From contig RBNI01001851.1 of the NCBI GenBank assembly GCA_003990745.1, positions 1-20,651 of the forward strand: DNA of 20,651 nt, written 5' to 3'. This DNA comes from Jimgerdemannia flammicorona. Lineage: Eukaryota > Mucoromycota > Endogonomycetes > Endogonales > Endogonaceae. A program made the translations under genes and the position numbers. The notes beneath the pieces were generated by a model that did not search any database, had not been told where the DNA came from, and worked only from the letters and a program-made list of their open reading frames with translations. This document shows, one piece after another, positions 9,858 to 17,979 of the stretch (the stretch's first letter is position 1; each line of letters starts with the position of its first letter).

Positions 9858-10240
9858 AGATTTCAGATAAAGTATATAAATCCAATACTAGCTATAATAT
9901 CTACTCTAACATAGAAGTAACTATCAAACCAGACAAGTAAGCAACTATTAGCATAGGTATTAGAATAGAAGTCTCTAAAGGAACCTATATCTGTCTTATA
10001 GAAAGGAGTAGTCTAGTTAAAGAAAAGAGACTCTATATAGCTAGAGGAGTTGTAGACCAAGAATTTAAAGGTAAGATCAAGATCTTACTATATAATACTA
10101 GATAAAAGACCATCAAAATCATATGTGAAAAATAAATTACTCAAGCCATCATTGAAGTAATATATAATGACCTCAAAGTAGATGAAATGAATAAACTATC
10201 ACCCTTCAATAGAGAAGAAAAAGCCTTTGGATTAATGAAA
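9858..10240 (+). pseudogene. dUTPase domain (trimeric type) in the plus-strand element
   Basis: dUTPase hydrolyses dUTP to dUMP and pyrophosphate and keeps uracil out of newly made DNA. All five motifs of the homotrimeric family appear in order in one frame: motif 1 as SYNIYS, with Asn where the catalytic Asp is expected; motif 2 as ERSSLV; motif 3 as ARGVVDQEFKGKIKILLYN; motif 4 as CEKxITQAIIEV with a TAA at x; motif 5 as REEKAFGLM, which lacks the usual glycine-rich end. Three TAA stops interrupt it. It lies 120 nt downstream of the gag zinc knuckle and upstream of the protease start, in the same frame, so it was probably part of a gag-pol precursor. The losses (Asp to Asn, Gly to Glu or Lys, Gln to stop) are RIP-type. 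It is certainly inactive now. Confidence 0.85.
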
Positions 10241-10559
10241 AAGTACTCTGACAAAGTCAAGAAGAAGACTAAGATATAGAAGATTATCTGTATTGAAGAA
10301 CCTCAAGACTGAGGTCAGAAATAGTATTAGCATATTGCTAATAGATATATTTCTATAAGACAATACTCTCATAGAATTAAGATATACTATTTTGAATATA
10401 TAGAAAAATATATTATATGTATCCTCAAATCTAAGAAGTATAAGTCAATCATTCTGAAATGATGGGATGATAAAATTAAAAACATTAATGATAAAGCTAG
10501 AAAAGCACAAGATTGGAAAGAAGAAACTACTCTAGAAGTCATTACTATCTAATAAGAAA
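10241..10559 (+). other. Linker between dUTPase and protease of the plus-strand element
   Basis: About 105 codons in the same frame as the dUTPase, rich in Lys, Ile and Tyr (KKYSDKVKKKTKI; RIKIYYFEYIEKYIICILKS), with several RIP-type stops. No domain is recognised. It presumably belongs to the polyprotein. Confidence 0.4.
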
Positions 10560-10674
10560 CCAATACAGAATATATCTATCTCCAAATTGACAGTAGAGTA
10601 AGTAAGTACTATCTTAATAAAGAAACTGCTGACAAATTTCACCCCAAGATATAGAGAAATCTAGAAAGAAACAT
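10560..10674 (+). pseudogene. Retropepsin-like protease start, truncated
   Basis: In the same frame as the dUTPase, about 115 codons downstream of it, the sequence IYLQIDSRVSKYYLNKETAD resembles the active-site start of an aspartic protease (hydrophobic, then Asp-Ser-Gly-Ala), with Arg and Val in place of Gly and Ala (GGA to AGA and GCA to GTA would both be C:G to T:A changes). Asp is encoded at 10589-10591. The frame stays open until the LTR boundary at about 10675, so only about 30 residues after the active site remain. A shorter match than the other domains here. Confidence 0.5.
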
Positions 10675-10814
10675 TAGTATAGCAGTTTTCTTATCTAGAA
10701 TGGTCAATTTCTCAGTATAGTATAATGATTTCTAAAAATATATAATTTCTAACATAATGTGATAGATTTGGCAGAATTTTTTAATAAGTAGTAGATTGGT
10801 AATTTGATAGAGAA

Positions 10815-10911
10815 TTCAGTTTGACAGATAATTTAGATAACTCAGTTTGATGAATAACTCAGATAACTCTGTTTAGTAGATAACTCAGATAACTCAGTTT
10901 GGTAGATAATG
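10815..10911. repeat. 26-bp tandem array inside the LTR
   Basis: Almost four units (10815, 10841, 10867, 10893) of the pattern ctcagtttgatgaataactc plus agataa. The matching part of the right LTR (19870-19950) has about three units, so the two LTRs of one element differ by roughly one unit. Confidence 0.75.
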
Positions 10912-11402
10912 TGTATTTTTTCTAAATTAGTGAGCTTCTTGAACAATTTGGATTCTTGAGCAAAGTTATATCAAAGACTGGCTTCATTTGTATGAATAAA
11001 TTTACTATAAGATTATATTAAGTAGATTGATTTTATAACAAGATAGTGGACTTCTCTTCTGAATTATCTGATAAGTGAACCAAAATATAGTAGACCTCTT
11101 TATATCAGAAAGGAAACTAGAGATGAATTTAATATCAAGCTTATAATCTTTTAAAAGTAATTTTAGAGTAGATATTTCTTCTAAGTATTATCATTCTTTT
11201 CTCTTAGAATCAAGTGGCTTTTGACAGATATATTCCTTGAAGTATAGTAGGCAGACTTGTCTTTTGCTTTTTAGTTTTAATTTCAGACTGAGGTTTATTC
11301 ACTCTTATCTTTAGAGTATTTTATACAGTTATAGTTACTATCTAGTTACTATGTAACTAACTATAGAATAGTTATTTATGAGTGAAAATTTACAGTCAGA
11401 GT

Positions 11403-11474
11403 GATCTTTAAGGTCAGAATGATCTTTAAGATCAGAGTGATCTTTAGGATTAGAGTAATCTTCACTGTTAGTAA
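11403..11474. repeat. 18-bp tandem array inside the LTR
   Basis: Units of gatctttaaggtcagagt start at 11403, 11421, 11439 and, degenerate, 11457. The right LTR has about two to three units from 20439. Such arrays in LTRs often lie in the promoter (U3) region; a regulatory role here is inference. Confidence 0.7.
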
Positions 11475-11612
11475 TATTTCTTTCTTTGGCTATCTGAGTT
11501 ATTTATATAAATTGATATTCTGATTATCTAATATACTTAATATGATATATAGTTAAATTATAGTAACCAATTCAGATAGTAACTTGGTATGTTTTTCTAC
11601 TGGCTCATCACA

Positions 11613-11630
11613 TTAGCTCCCCCTAAAAGA
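11613..11630 (-). promoter_or_regulatory. Polypurine tract of the minus-strand element
   Basis: On the minus strand the purine-rich ttttagggggagctaa lies immediately before the LTR start (TGTGATG at 11612). This is the expected plus-strand DNA priming site for reverse transcription. It overlaps the apparent end of the pol reading frame (an acidic tail, then SEDRLSFRGS and TAA). Confidence 0.7.
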
Positions 11631-12149
11631 TAGTCTGTCCTCAGACTGTTCTTTAGTTATTATTCTAATATTCATAGGTATCTTTTATATCTATACTGAT
11701 ATCATTATCTTCTTTTGAATCTGGATCACTCTATTCTAGTTCTGGGTTTTCTTTCTGTTCTTCAGAGAATAGGATATCTACTTATTGGAAAGTATTTTAG
11801 AAGATTATCTTATTTATCTGATAGATATCAGTTAGGTAGAGATAGGCTTATGACAGGACTTCTAAATTTCATCTATATAAAGTATAGAGCCTTTTTGCAG
11901 TTCAGACTTCTTGGAGAGTTATACTAGCTGTTCTCTTTAGATATAGTTACTTTTGTAATAATTGTCTAATATTGTAGAAGAGCTATAGATAGTAGATCTA
12001 TAACAGCCTCTAGACAATAGTAAGATTTTCTTAGTGTTTTTAAATTAATTATATTAGAGTTCCTTCAAGTGGGTAGAACTGAGGCAGAGAAACAAGTAGG
12101 ACTTAGAAGAAACTGAGAATAAGGGTCTGGAGACACTGGTCAAATCTCT
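11631..12149 (-). pseudogene. C-terminal tail of pol, no chromodomain seen
   Basis: Downstream of the integrase, minus-strand frames continue with low-complexity sequence and an acidic stretch (PDSKEDNDISIDIKDTYEY) up to the polypurine tract. No chromodomain pattern (aromatic cage plus a C-terminal helix) is visible, though mutation could hide it. The plus-strand 70-codon frame at 11715-11927 is antisense to this and not a gene. Confidence 0.45.
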
Positions 12150-13140
12150 GAGTTATTGTATGGAGATAGATATATCTTGAGGTAATTGATGTATACTGGA
12201 GTCTTTAGGATTTATCTATTCATACTTCTTAAATAGATGCTAGTTCCTCTAATATTATATATGAGATAAGATCCTTCCTATTTAGACTCTAGCTTGGTAG
12301 CAAAGTTTGTTTCAATTATGCTTCTCCAAACTAGTACTTGATCTCTAATCTTAATCTTCTGATCTTTCTACTTCTGGTTATAATACTTCTTTTATTTTTT
12401 CTAAACCTTGATTATCTGAGCTCAGGCTTGATTATATAATTGTTCTGCCTTTTTGAGAAGGTCTTCAAGATTCTTGTGATCAGTAGTTCTGGTTTTTTTA
12501 GTAAACATTATCTCAAATGGCTTTTATTTAGTAGAGGTAATAGGGGTATTCTGAATTTCCCATAGGATCTCAGATAAGCAGAGATCTCAGTTAGTAGAAT
12601 TAACTTAAATAAGTTCTTTCTTAATAGTCTGGTTTATTCATTCTATCATATCATTAATTTGAGAGTAGTATGATATAGTTAATTTGAGATGAATCTTGTA
12701 AATTCAGATATAACTTATGATTATATTATTGATAAATTCTGTATCTTGGTCAGAAATAAGTTCTTCTAAGAGTTTATATCTGAGTGTGAGGCTATGAAGG
12801 AGGCCAACAATGGTCAAGACATTGGTAATTTCTATTGAGAAAGTTTTAGACCATTTGGTCAGATATTCTATAAATACTAGAATATGTATATTTGTTTCTT
12901 CTTAGTATAACTGGTAGGAGTCCAATAATATCTACTTTCCATCTCTGAAAGATATTATCTAATAGTATAATTAATTGTAGTTGTACTTGATAGTTCTTCT
13001 TCTCTTAGTACTTCTGATAGATATTATATTTCTTGAGTATATTTCTAACTTATATTTAGAGGTTAGACAAATGTTGATATATTGTTTTTAACCTTTCTTC
13101 TATATTCATCTGTCCTTGATGAGCTTTCTGGTATTCTTTT
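12150..13140 (-). pseudogene. Integrase, DD35E, minus-strand element
   Basis: Integrase inserts the cDNA into the host chromosome. The N-terminal zinc-binding region survives as AHQGQMNIEERLKTIYQHLS and later YNIYQKY, where the CxxC cysteines are Tyr. The catalytic triad can be placed: Asp in RWKVDIIG (12930-12932), Asp in ISDQDTEF (12749-12751) and Glu in NDMIE (12641-12643). There are exactly 35 residues between the second Asp and the Glu, the retroviral/Gypsy spacing. The first interval holds a one-base frameshift. The C-terminal part (QEGSYLIYNIRGTSIYL) resembles the GPY/F module that follows many Gypsy integrases. About ten in-frame stops are present. Confidence 0.85.
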
Positions 13141-13289
13141 TGGATGAGGTCTTTTTGTACTTTAATGATCAAAAGAACTTCCTTTAGGATATAGTTCCTC
13201 AGTACACCCTTCTTCTAGTTTATTAAAGTTGGTAGAAAGTATATAAATATTGTTATAGACTTTCTCTACTTTGTAGATAATGGTAATTT

Positions 13290-13620
13290 TATAATCTTAT
13301 AGAATAAGGATCCAGCAGATAAGGATTCTGGTAGATTTCTTATAGTTGAATAGCTATTTGAAAGTAATATAGTTAGTTATCAGAGTGAATATTTTTCTGA
13401 TAAGATAGTACTTAAACAAGATGACTGCCTATATAACTGTAAGATATTCTAGTTTAGTACTGCTATAATTGATTTACTGCTAGTTGATAGCTCAGCTTAT
13501 ATAAGCTATTATATAATACTACTAGTTAGGTTCTTTTTGGGCTAGAACTGCTCTAAGGCTATCTTTAGAAGTATCTATATATAAGATGAATAGCTTCTAT
13601 AGATTGGGTCATATAAGAAT
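13290..13620 (-). pseudogene. RNase H domain, minus-strand element
   Basis: RNase H removes the RNA strand during cDNA synthesis. The minus strand reads KLFILYIDTSKDSLRAVLAQ (13600-13540), the usual first catalytic block with Asp after the hydrophobic strand. Further on come LEYLTVI, stop, AVILFKYYL and FTLITNYITFK, matching the Glu/Tyr helix and the FxxxTDH-type block, with Asn for the catalytic Asp. It follows RT directly, as in all Gypsy elements. Stops of TAG type in Gln positions mark it as dead. Confidence 0.8.
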
Positions 13621-13789
13621 TTATGCTATAGTTATATAGTGTTTAAGTTCTTTGAAGACTAGTTTTTATAGTTCTATCTATTTATATAATACTTCTTTCT
13701 TGAGAAGAGTTTAGATTAGAGTAGTGATTTGAGTGAAGTTCTTGATAAATCTCTTATAGTAGAATATTAATATCAAGAATGATAATATT

Positions 13790-14720
13790 TCCTTCAGAGT
13801 CTTAAATATTGGTCAGTTATTGATCTTCTCAATTTTCTTTAGATCTGTATGAGTTCCTTCTTTTGAAACTATAAATTCAAAAAATTTGAGTTTCTGTTTT
13901 CTAAAGTAGCATTTCTTGGTATTGAGTCTCAGATGATTCTTATAGATGAGCTTAAAGAATTCCTCTAGATAGTGTAGGTGTTCTTCAAAATTTACTGAAT
14001 AGATGTTGGAATTATCTATATATACAATCAGACAGTAGTGAATCAGTGGGCCATAGACTGAGTTTATCATTCTTTAGAAAGTGGGAGATATATTGCAAAG
14101 TCCAAAGAATATTTAGAAGTATTTAAATAATTTTCTAGAATAAGGAAAGCTGTCTTCTGAATATTCTTGGGGTCCATAGAAATCTTATGAAATTCTGTAA
14201 AAAGATCTATACTGGTGAAGTATCTGACATCTTGCAATTGATCTAAGAGATCATCATTTCTGAGCAAGAAGTAGATATCTTTTTTAGTAACTGAGTTGAG
14301 CTTTCTGTAGTTTATACAGAGTTTCCATCCTCCTTTCTTAGGTATATTAAATATAGAGCTGGCCCAGAGACTAGTGGTGGATTGGATAACTCTATTATCT
14401 AAGTATTTCTAAATATATTCCTTCTTGAATATCTTTAGGTGATAGAGTATTCTATAAGACTTCTGCTAGATAAGTATTGTATTTTCTATATTTATGCTAT
14501 AGTAGTATAATAAGTTATATAGTAGATTACTATAGTCTATAGTAAAGATGTCTTGGTATTTATGAAGAAGCTCTACTAGTTATTGCCATTGCTGAGGTAT
14601 TAATTCTTCTTCAATATTAGTAAAAGGCTTCACTTTCTCCTGAATCACAAAGAGGTCTTTTCTTTCTTCTGGGATCTTTTGCTATCTCCTGATAAGTTTA
14701 GTTTATAAACTTCTCTATGT
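13790..14720 (-). pseudogene. Reverse transcriptase, minus-strand element
   Basis: RT copies the element's RNA into DNA. Typical Ty3/Gypsy blocks are seen in order: VIQSTTSLWASSIFNIPKK (14395-14341), INYRKLN (about 14300), DDLLDQLQDVRYFTSIDL with catalytic Asp, QKTAF, FGLCN, then MINSVYGPL and the active-site box VYIDN (14025-14011), where the second Asp is Asn. After it come FEEHLHYLEEFFKLI and FEFIVSKEGTHTDLKKIE. A one-base indel between KTAF and FGLCN and another before VIQ split it into three frames. The two longest open pieces are 14067-14267 and 13813-14070. Confidence 0.92.
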
Positions 14721-15030
14721 ATTTGGTTGAGATAGAGTATCAAATAGCCTATAATGATTTTTTTTAATAGAATGAGGCTTTTCCAGCTTTGGTTGATTGC
14801 TTAGGAGTATATGGGGTTTATCTTATTAGGAAATATATATTCTTCTATATCTAGGTTCTTGATGTCTTTATTGAGTTTAAAGAAGAGGTTTTTAAAATTA
14901 GATGGTATAAAGATTTCAAAGATAGTCTGCTCTCTTGATTCTAGGATGAGGTTTTTGTATAGCTTGACTGATTGATAGTATACTTGCTGAGAGATATTCT
15001 TCTTAAAGTAGTTGATCTGAAAAAGCTATA
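14721..15030 (-). pseudogene. dUTPase-to-RT linker of the minus-strand element
   Basis: In the dUTPase frame the reading continues past motif 5 (QINYFKKNISQQVYYQSVKL; REQTIFEIFIPSNFKNLFF; LDIEEYIFPNKINP) with one or two stops before a frameshift. This has the strand-rich look of the segment between protease and RT in many Gypsy polyproteins. No enzyme is recognised. Confidence 0.5.
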
Positions 15031-15425
15031 CTTCTTTTTTATCTGAGCTTTCAAATTCTTCAATTTGCTTTATTTCTTAAGTTAGTTTGAAGACCTCTTG
15101 TAGCTAGGGAGTTATGACTTTTATAAAGATTGTTTGTATAATCTTTTATTCTTTATAGACTTGGTACTATTTTATATTACTATTATTCAAGATGACCTTG
15201 ATTTTACCTATATATCCAGAGTCTATTATTTCTCCTTTTATAGTTATTTTTTGTCTAGTAAGTCCAGACCTTAAGACTAGTTAGATATAGATTCCTTTGG
15301 ATAGCTATATAGCTAGTTCTATGCTAAGTATCATTATTTTTCTAGGCTTGTTATATTTATCTTCTAAACTATAGAAATTATATCCTACATCTTTCTGGTG
15401 AGTTTTGGTCAGAGGTTTGACCTTT
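15031..15425 (-). pseudogene. dUTPase domain (trimeric type) in the minus-strand element
   Basis: A complete dUTPase-like domain lies in one minus-strand frame: motif 1 KDVGYNFYS (Asn for catalytic Asp), the strand LAI-stop-LSKGIYI, motif 2 LRSGLT (15261-15280), motif 3 GEIIDSGYIGKIKVILNN (about 15188-15235), motif 4 KE-stop-KIIQTIFIKVITP, and motif 5 as EFESSDKK, where glycines appear changed to Glu. It sits between protease and RT, separated from RT by about 330 nt. Motifs 2 and 3 are better preserved than in the plus-strand element's copy, and the sequences between motifs differ widely, so the two are not recent duplicates. In retroviruses with dUTPase the enzyme limits uracil incorporation in non-dividing cells; the role here is inferred. 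Confidence 0.88.
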
Positions 15426-16749
15426 AGATATAGTAAGATATACTGGGTGATATCTTTAGAACTTAGGTTGTTCTTGGGCTGAGGCTTCAGTGAAGATAAG
15501 CTCCCAGGCTTTAAGATTGAGATACAGCCATCTAGCTCTAGTAGAGGGATCTCAGAGATAGTTGATTCCTCTCTTTTCCATAAGGTCTATGGCTTCTATA
15601 AAGTTGATAGTGTCTTTTACCCATTCTTGATAAGTTATATATCTGATGAGAACTAGGATGTCTTCTTATAGATTATAGATCTTGAGAGCCTTCTTCTTTG
15701 ATTTCTTGGTCTGGTTTCTTCAGATCTGAACTCTATCATCTCTTCTCTTTAATATATATATAGTAACATCTTGAATGAGATAAATCTTCTGATATAGACA
15801 GTTTTGGTAGTCTGGGTGTTTTCTATAGTTGTAATATCCCATTGCTCAGAAATATAGTTCTTAGTTATTAATTTCTTGCTACCTTGGAAATTGGTATTCA
15901 TTCTTATTATAAATTAAAAGAAGGGTAGCTAAGAGCTATACTTCTGTTTAGGTAAAGTGGTCTTATTCATTGGCTTACTTTTTCAACATTGTAGTGGTTT
16001 CTTAAAAGATAGTTGTTTGAGTAATTATGATCAGAACTTCTGGTCTACAGAGTCTCTGTCTTTCTTATTAGTCTAGTAGGTGGTACTGATAGTAGTAGTT
16101 TTGGAGAGAGTAGAAGACTATTTGGTACTAATATCTTTCTAGTCAAAAGGTTCTTTTCTGATATGTTTTTTATCTTTAGACAATAGTGACTATACTTAGT
16201 TCTTCTTTAGTATTTCAAGAGTTATTATCTTCTAATGGTGTTCAGCAAGTATCATCTTAGAGAATAAGTTCAGAGAGCTCCTTCTATTTGGGAACCTCTT
16301 GTTCAGGAGTTTCTTCTGTTTGGGAATATCTTGTTCAGGAGTTTCTTTTTCAGATATTTCTTGATCTGAGATTACTTATAATTCTGTAGCTTTTATTGTA
16401 GATATTTTCACAGTATACTCATATTTCTTCTTTCTTCTTCTATACTCAGGACAGACTATATCAGACAAATTTCTAGTTCCAATGATCTTAGAGGGGTATT
16501 TGGGGCACTTATACTTTTGAGATAGATGGGGTATCCTTTAATTTGTCTTGCAATAACTTCAATTGTGATAGAGATAATATATTTGGTCCACACATTGTCT
16601 TCTGGCCTGTCATCTATGAGGTTAATTTGTGGGTTGAGTCCAGAATCATTTCTATCTTTAGATTCTTCTTTTTCTTTTATAGTAGATTTCATACTACTGG
16701 TATACTCTTTCTGAATAGTGATCTTCTTCTTTTTCTTTGACTGCTTATA
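15426..16749 (-). pseudogene. Uncharacterised protease-to-dUTPase segment of the minus-strand element
   Basis: About 1.3 kb separates protease from dUTPase, far more than is needed for a linker. The longest open piece (16456-16692) is polar and charged: MKSTIKEKEESKDRNDSGLN, then IYLKSISAPNTPLRSLELEI. The rest is Ser/Thr/Lys-rich low-complexity sequence with stops (for example PEQDIPKQKKLLNKRFPN). No domain is recognised. It may be a disordered region or a second captured sequence decayed beyond recognition. The antisense plus-strand frames at 16526-16740 are not supported. Confidence 0.45.
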
Positions 16750-17110
16750 ACTAGTTATCTATAGTTGAATTTGAGTATCTATTGACTGATATTAATAACT
16801 ATATTCATTTCTTTTATCTAGTTAGTACCAAGGATTATATTATAGATAATAGCTTTAATAATAATAGCTTTTGGAATAAAAAACTAAATATGTCTCAGAG
16901 AGGTAATAATGTTTCATACTTCTCCCAGAGTTTGAGTTTGAGCTCTATCTGCTACTATGATGCTAAGATTAGATGGTCCATCAATAGGCTATTGAAGGGT
17001 ATCTAGGAATTGTTTAGCAATGATACAGACAGCTACTTTTGTATCAATGAGGATTTTTGTCTTTTGTTCTCCAATATCTCTATACAGATATATACTGATA
17101 TGTCTTTTTA
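16750..17110 (-). pseudogene. Aspartic protease (retropepsin), minus-strand element
   Basis: The protease cleaves the gag-pol precursor. The minus strand reads KILIDTKVAVCIIAKQFLD, where the catalytic Asp (17043-17045) and Thr remain but the Gly-Ala of the active site are Lys-Val. It then reads PIDGPSNLSIIVADRAQTQT, and ends with AIIYNIILGTN, stop, IKEMNIVINIS, the typical end block of Gypsy proteases, where the stop (TAG) stands at the usual Trp. It lies directly downstream of the inverted-repeat insertion. It is clearly homologous to retropepsins and clearly inactive. Confidence 0.82.
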
Positions 17111-17146
17111 CAGTCTAAATAGTAGTTGGGGCTAGTACTCTCAATA

Positions 17147-17453
17147 AATCAAATTGAATCAAATTTGAATCAAATTTGATTTGATTTAATTAAATTAAAG
17201 ATTTAATTCAATTTAATTTAAACTCTATTTTTAGAAATGTAATAACTTTATGAAAATATGTCCAAATTTAATAATTATTAGCTTATTAGATTTCTCTTTA
17301 TAAGAGAAATCCAACAAACTAAAGATTATTAAATTTAGATATATTTTCATCAAGTTATTATATTTCTAAAAATAGGAGTTGAATTGGACCCTCAATTAAA
17401 TTCAATTCAAATGACCTCAATTTGATTTAATTCGAATTGATTCAATTTGTTTG
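17147..17453. mobile_element. ~300-bp inverted-repeat element (MITE or foldback-like) inside the retrotransposon
   Basis: The sequence folds on itself around about 17300. The left arm ctatttttagaaatgtaata (from 17225) is matched by the reverse complement of the right arm ending at about 17374, and pairing continues for some 75 bp to the centre, tttctctttataagagaaa. Outer arms rich in aattgaatcaaat and their complements extend the pairing to about 17147 and 17453. Arms differ mostly by transitions. It separates gag from protease. It contains one of the very few CpGs seen right of 7600 (17433). No coding capacity or clear target-site duplication is seen. A structured part of the element itself is the alternative. 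Confidence 0.7.
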
Positions 17454-17979
17454 ATGGGATTTCTTATTATAGGATTGGGACTCAGCCAGTACTAGATCTT
17501 ATAGTTCTCAACAGTTTGTTTCAAATTCCAGCAGATGTCAGTTGTAAGAACTATAAGAGATAGACTTCTATCTTGGTTTCTTAAATCTTTTATCAGGCTT
17601 TATTGTAGATAACTCTGAATATAGTCTTTAGAGTATACTTCTTTTTGAGCTTTGAGACAGTAGACTTCTGTTCTTACTTTATTTCTTTATTCTTTAGTAG
17701 TAGTTTATTTGTTTTGAGAACAAAAGGTGAGAGGGACCAGAGAGGTCTTTCAATCTGCTCTTCTTTATTTTCTTTATCTTCTTCTTAAATAATTCTTCTA
17801 CTGGTATTTCTGGATAGTCTTTCTATAGATCTCTTTCTTTTCTCTACTGGATAGACTATTTTCTGGTAATAACCTTAACTGGGTATAGGTCTAGGTTGCT
17901 GTAATCTTTGCTATTACTTTTCTCTTCAAAGTCTTTAATAGAGTAGGCTTTGGTCTTCTTGTACTGAGTTTCATTCTTT
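17454..17979 (-). pseudogene. gag C-terminal, knuckle-to-protease segment
   Basis: Downstream of the zinc knuckle the minus strand continues with Lys/Ser-rich sequence (EEKSNSKDYSNLDLYPVKVI; EIPVEELFKKKIKKIKK) and RIP-type stops, up to the inverted-repeat element. It is probably the gag tail or the linker into pol. Confidence 0.45.

Larger units (their letters stand above)
7600..10674 (+). mobile_element. 5' part of a RIP-decayed Ty3/Gypsy-like element with dUTPase
   Basis: Plus-strand reading with stops ignored gives gag-like sequence from about 8070, a CCHC zinc knuckle at 9695-9736, a dUTPase at about 9858-10240, and an aspartic-protease start at 10560-10674. The knuckle, dUTPase and protease share one frame. 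Stops are mostly TAA/TAG at places that read well as Gln. The segment is almost devoid of CpG. It ends where the LTR of the minus-strand element begins, so its pol and 3' LTR would lie beyond the right edge of the window if the second element inserted into it. No 5' LTR is recognised in 7600-8065. I call it Ty3/Gypsy-like from its gag-knuckle-protease layout and company. Without its RT the superfamily is inferred. Confidence 0.65.
10675..11612 (-). repeat. 3' LTR of the minus-strand element
   Basis: Homology to 19725-20641 begins with tagtatag at 10675 (also at 19725) and ends opposite 20641. On the minus strand the LTR would start TGTGATGAGCC right after the polypurine tract, a good TG start. 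The other end reads CTATACTA, where TA may be a mutated CA. Most differences between the two copies are C/T or A/G transitions, plus copy-number changes in two internal tandem arrays. The exact left edge is uncertain by several bases. Confidence 0.8.

Noticed and set aside
10815..10911. Array of regularly spaced short repeats considered as CRISPR
   Set aside because: The units are head-to-tail without unique spacers and lie in an LTR of a eukaryotic element.
11715..11927. 70-codon plus-strand frame in the AT-rich block
   Set aside because: It is antisense to the pol tail of the minus-strand element and has no family resemblance. Open length here reflects composition.
16526..17006. Three plus-strand frames of 62-74 codons
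   Set aside because: They are antisense to the charged segment and the protease of the minus-strand element and rich in Ile, Leu, Phe and Ser as expected of reverse-strand AT-rich DNA.
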